From Salipiger pentaromativorans (GTDB taxonomy: Bacteria; Pseudomonadota; Alphaproteobacteria; Rhodobacterales; Rhodobacteraceae): a stretch of DNA of 64,000 bases. This document shows positions 62,221-64,000 of this stretch, piece after piece. The position numbers and the translations under genes are program-made. Each line of letters begins with the position of its first letter. Position 1 is the stretch's first letter. The notes under the pieces are model-generated. The model made no database searches. It worked only from the letters and a program-made list of their open reading frames with translations, and had not been told where the DNA came from. Where the stretch lies: contig NZ_JAMDHK010000001.1 in the NCBI RefSeq assembly GCF_024721115.1, positions 223,520 through 287,519 on the forward strand. The letters are read 5' to 3'.

Positions 62221-63057
62221 TCAGACGCCCTTGCCCGCATCCGACCCGTGCCGTGCACGGCGCTTGCCGATCACCCAGACCGTCACGATGAAGGTCCCGA
62301 TGATCAGCAAGGAAAACAGCGTGGTCAGCGTGCCCAGCGCATAGATCACCGGCGTGGTCACATTGGTGGTCATGCCGAAGATCTCCAGCGGCAGCGTGTT
62401 GTAGCTGCCCGCCGTCAGCAGCGTGCGCGCGAATTCGTCATAGCTGAGCGTAAAGCCGAAGAGCCCCACCCCGATCAGCGAGGGCGCGATGATCGGCAGC
62501 ACCACATGGGCGATGGTCTGCCAGGCCGAGGCGCCCTGATCCCGCGCCGCCTCCTCATAGCTCTTGTCGAAGCGGTTGAAGACCGCGAACATGATCAGCA
62601 GGCCGAAGGGCAGCGTCCAGGTCAGCTGCGCGCCGAACCCGCTGGTCGCCCAGTGCACCCGCAGCCCGAGCTGGCTGAAGATCAGCCCCACCCCCAGCGA
62701 AATCAGGATCGAGGGGATCACCAGCGAGGCGATGATCAGGTAGAACAGCACCCCCGAGCCCGCAAAGCGCTTGCGGAAGGCGAGCCCGCCCATGACCGAG
62801 ATCACCACGGTGCTCACCATTACCATGAGCCCCAGCGCAAAGCTGCGCCGGAAGGCGCCCCAGATGTCGCCCACCGCCTGTTCCTGGAACAGATCCCGGA
62901 ACCAGTGCAGCGAAACCCCGTTCATCGGGAAGGTCAGCCCGCCCTGCGGCCCCTGAAAGCTCAGGATGCCGATGGTGATCGTCGGCCCGTAGAGGAACAG
63001 GATGAACAGCGCGAACACCGCCGTGAGGATGTAGAAGGACCGCGACCGCGTTTCCAT
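62221..63057 (-). CDS. ABC transporter permease (PotC type)
   Basis: A 278-residue permease with six spans and the polyamine-type coupling motif EEAARDQGASAWQTIAHVVLP. It starts at 63057, directly after the partner permease gene, and is followed by the racemase. The binding protein and ATPase lie outside the window. Confidence 0.9.
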   Translation of the reverse strand: METRSRSFYILTAVFALFILFLYGPTITIGILSFQGPQGGLTFPMNGVSLHWFRDLFQEQAVGDIWGAFRRSFALGLMVMVSTVVISVMGGLAFRKRFAGSGVLFYLIIASLVIPSILISLGVGLIFSQLGLRVHWATSGFGAQLTWTLPFGLLIMFAVFNRFDKSYEEAARDQGASAWQTIAHVVLPIIAPSLIGVGLFGFTLSYDEFARTLLTAGSYNTLPLEIFGMTTNVTTPVIYALGTLTTLFSLLIIGTFIVTVWVIGKRRARHGSDAGKGV

Positions 63058-63060
63058 GGC

Positions 63061-63915
63061 TCAAAGCTCCTTGCGGATGTCGACAAAGCGCAGCAGCACG
63101 CCGATCACGATCAGCACGGTGCAGAGCAGCACCACCGCGGTGGCGGCGGCCGAGGGGTATTGCAGCAGCGCGATGTCGTTGGAAATCAGCCGCCCCACAT
63201 TGGCCTTCTGGCTGCCGGACATGAAGCGCACGGTGATGAAATCCCCCATCACCAGCGTCAGCACAAAGATCGTGCCGATCATGATGCCGGGCTTGGTGAG
63301 CGGAAAGATCACATGCCGCAAGGTCTGGAAGCCGCTGGCGCCATTGTCATAGGCCGCCTCGATCAGCGCTCGGTCGATGCGCATCATGGTGTTGAAGATC
63401 GGCACCACCATGAACAGCGTGTAAAGATGCACAAAGGCGAGGATCACCGAGAAATCGCTGTAAAGCAGCCATTCCAGCGGTTCGTCGATCACCCCCCAAG
63501 AGATCAGCGCGCTGTTGGCGATGCCGTTGCGCCCCAGAAACGGGATCCAGGAAATCATCCGGATGATGTTCGAGGTCCAGAACGGGATCGTGCAGAGCAG
63601 GAACAGCGCGATCTGCACGGTCTGGGAGCGGATGTGAAAGGCCAGATAATAGGCCACGGTGAACCCGATCAGCAATGTCAGCGCCCAGGTGATCGCGGCA
63701 TATTTGAAGGTCGCGAGAAACACCCGGTAGGTGACCTGCGAGCCAAACAGGAACTCGTAATTCTCCAGCGAAAACGCCGGAATGATGGAAAACTCCGTCG
63801 CCCGCCAGAAACTGACGATGACGATGGTGACGATCGGCAGGATCAGAAAGCCGATCAGGACAAGGCTCAGCGGCGCGGCCTGCAGCCAGCCGGTCACATG
63901 GCGGTTCTTCAGCAT
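63061..63915 (-). CDS. ABC transporter permease (PotB type)
   Basis: A 284-residue permease with six spans: FWRATEFSIIPAFSLENYEF, then the coupling loop EAAYDNGASGFQTLRHVIFPL. It is the PotB/YdcU-like partner of the downstream permease. The ATG at 63915 lies shortly behind copy 3 of the dispersed repeat motif. ATPase and binding protein would be expected upstream, to the right of the window. Confidence 0.9.
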   Translation of the reverse strand: MLKNRHVTGWLQAAPLSLVLIGFLILPIVTIVIVSFWRATEFSIIPAFSLENYEFLFGSQVTYRVFLATFKYAAITWALTLLIGFTVAYYLAFHIRSQTVQIALFLLCTIPFWTSNIIRMISWIPFLGRNGIANSALISWGVIDEPLEWLLYSDFSVILAFVHLYTLFMVVPIFNTMMRIDRALIEAAYDNGASGFQTLRHVIFPLTKPGIMIGTIFVLTLVMGDFITVRFMSGSQKANVGRLISNDIALLQYPSAAATAVVLLCTVLIVIGVLLRFVDIRKEL

Positions 63916-63932
63916 CGGGCGCGTCCCCGTCC

Positions 63933-63989
63933 CTTCTTCTCTTTGAAAATACGCAAAAGCGGGGGTGCGGGGGGCGGCACGCCCCCCGC
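63933..63989 (-). repeat. Copy 3 of dispersed motif with GC-rich hairpin
   Basis: Minus strand: hairpin GCGGGGGGCG-TGC-CGCCCCCCGC (63967-63989), then TTTTGCGTATTTTCAAAGAG (motif at 63933-63957). This is the same layout (hairpin, T-run, motif, gene start) as the phnK/phnL junction. Confidence 0.7.
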
Positions 63990-64000
63990 CGGGGGGCGCC

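Noticed and set aside
1..64000. tRNA, rRNA, CRISPR arrays, phage or IS transposase genes
   Set aside because: No candidate sequence or protein of these kinds was recognised.

Overview
The window is GC-rich, densely packed DNA. Gene content and protein style point to an alphaproteobacterium of the Rhodobacteraceae (roseobacter group). Pointers are a marine-type ammonium transporter, BetI/BetA, a full C-P lyase set, many ABC importers, YdcH- and BolA-type small proteins, and dispersed GAGTATTT...AAAGATGAA-type repeats. No rRNA, tRNA, CRISPR array or phage block was seen. The genus cannot be fixed from the sequence alone.

Layout. 1-7480: SUV3-like helicase (cut by the left edge), TPR protein, SCP2 protein, alpha/beta hydrolase, a DNA-repair pair (MBL exonuclease plus ATP-dependent ligase) and oligoendopeptidase F. 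7777-18668: housekeeping genes, betIA with a clear BetI operator, an argO/argP divergent pair, a 3-methyladenine glycosylase and PepN. 18730-25007: a compact catabolic cluster (XRE-cupin regulator, Fe-alcohol dehydrogenase, FAD/GcvT demethylase, choline-kinase-like protein, divergent glutamine amidotransferase), probably for a methylated amine or amino alcohol. 25326-26858: amt plus a 54-residue membrane protein. 26955-33561: Crp/Fnr regulator, FabI paralogue, AckA, MsrB, SDR, J-domain protein and BolA.

33655-49045 is the centrepiece, a C-P lyase phosphonate locus: phnM, a 2H-phosphoesterase, phnGHI-[insertion]-phnJKLN, divergent phnF with a second phnM-like gene, then phnCDE1E2 with a hexapeptide transferase. 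PhnCDE imports the phosphonate, PhnG-L with PhnM attach it to ribose phosphate and break the C-P bond, and PhnN (with, perhaps, the 2H protein in place of PhnP) recycles the sugar.

The most unusual signal is at 38479-38994. A DUF559 gene plus two inverted REP-like palindromes sits exactly at the phnI/phnJ junction, bounded by a 5-bp direct repeat (GTCAT). Removing it in silico restores the ATGA stop/start overlap used elsewhere in this operon, so it looks like a small mobile element caught in an operon.

49292-57254: a membrane protein of unknown function, then a dipeptidase with a complete Dpp-type peptide importer. 57413-61292: a luciferase-like monooxygenase, then an NMT1-type ABC importer behind an FNR-like box. 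61566-63915: an Asp/Glu/hydantoin racemase-like protein with two PotBC-type permeases. The rest of that importer lies beyond the right edge. Three copies of a CTTTGxAAATACGC-type motif, one inside an apparent intrinsic terminator between phnK and phnL, form a second dispersed-repeat theme.
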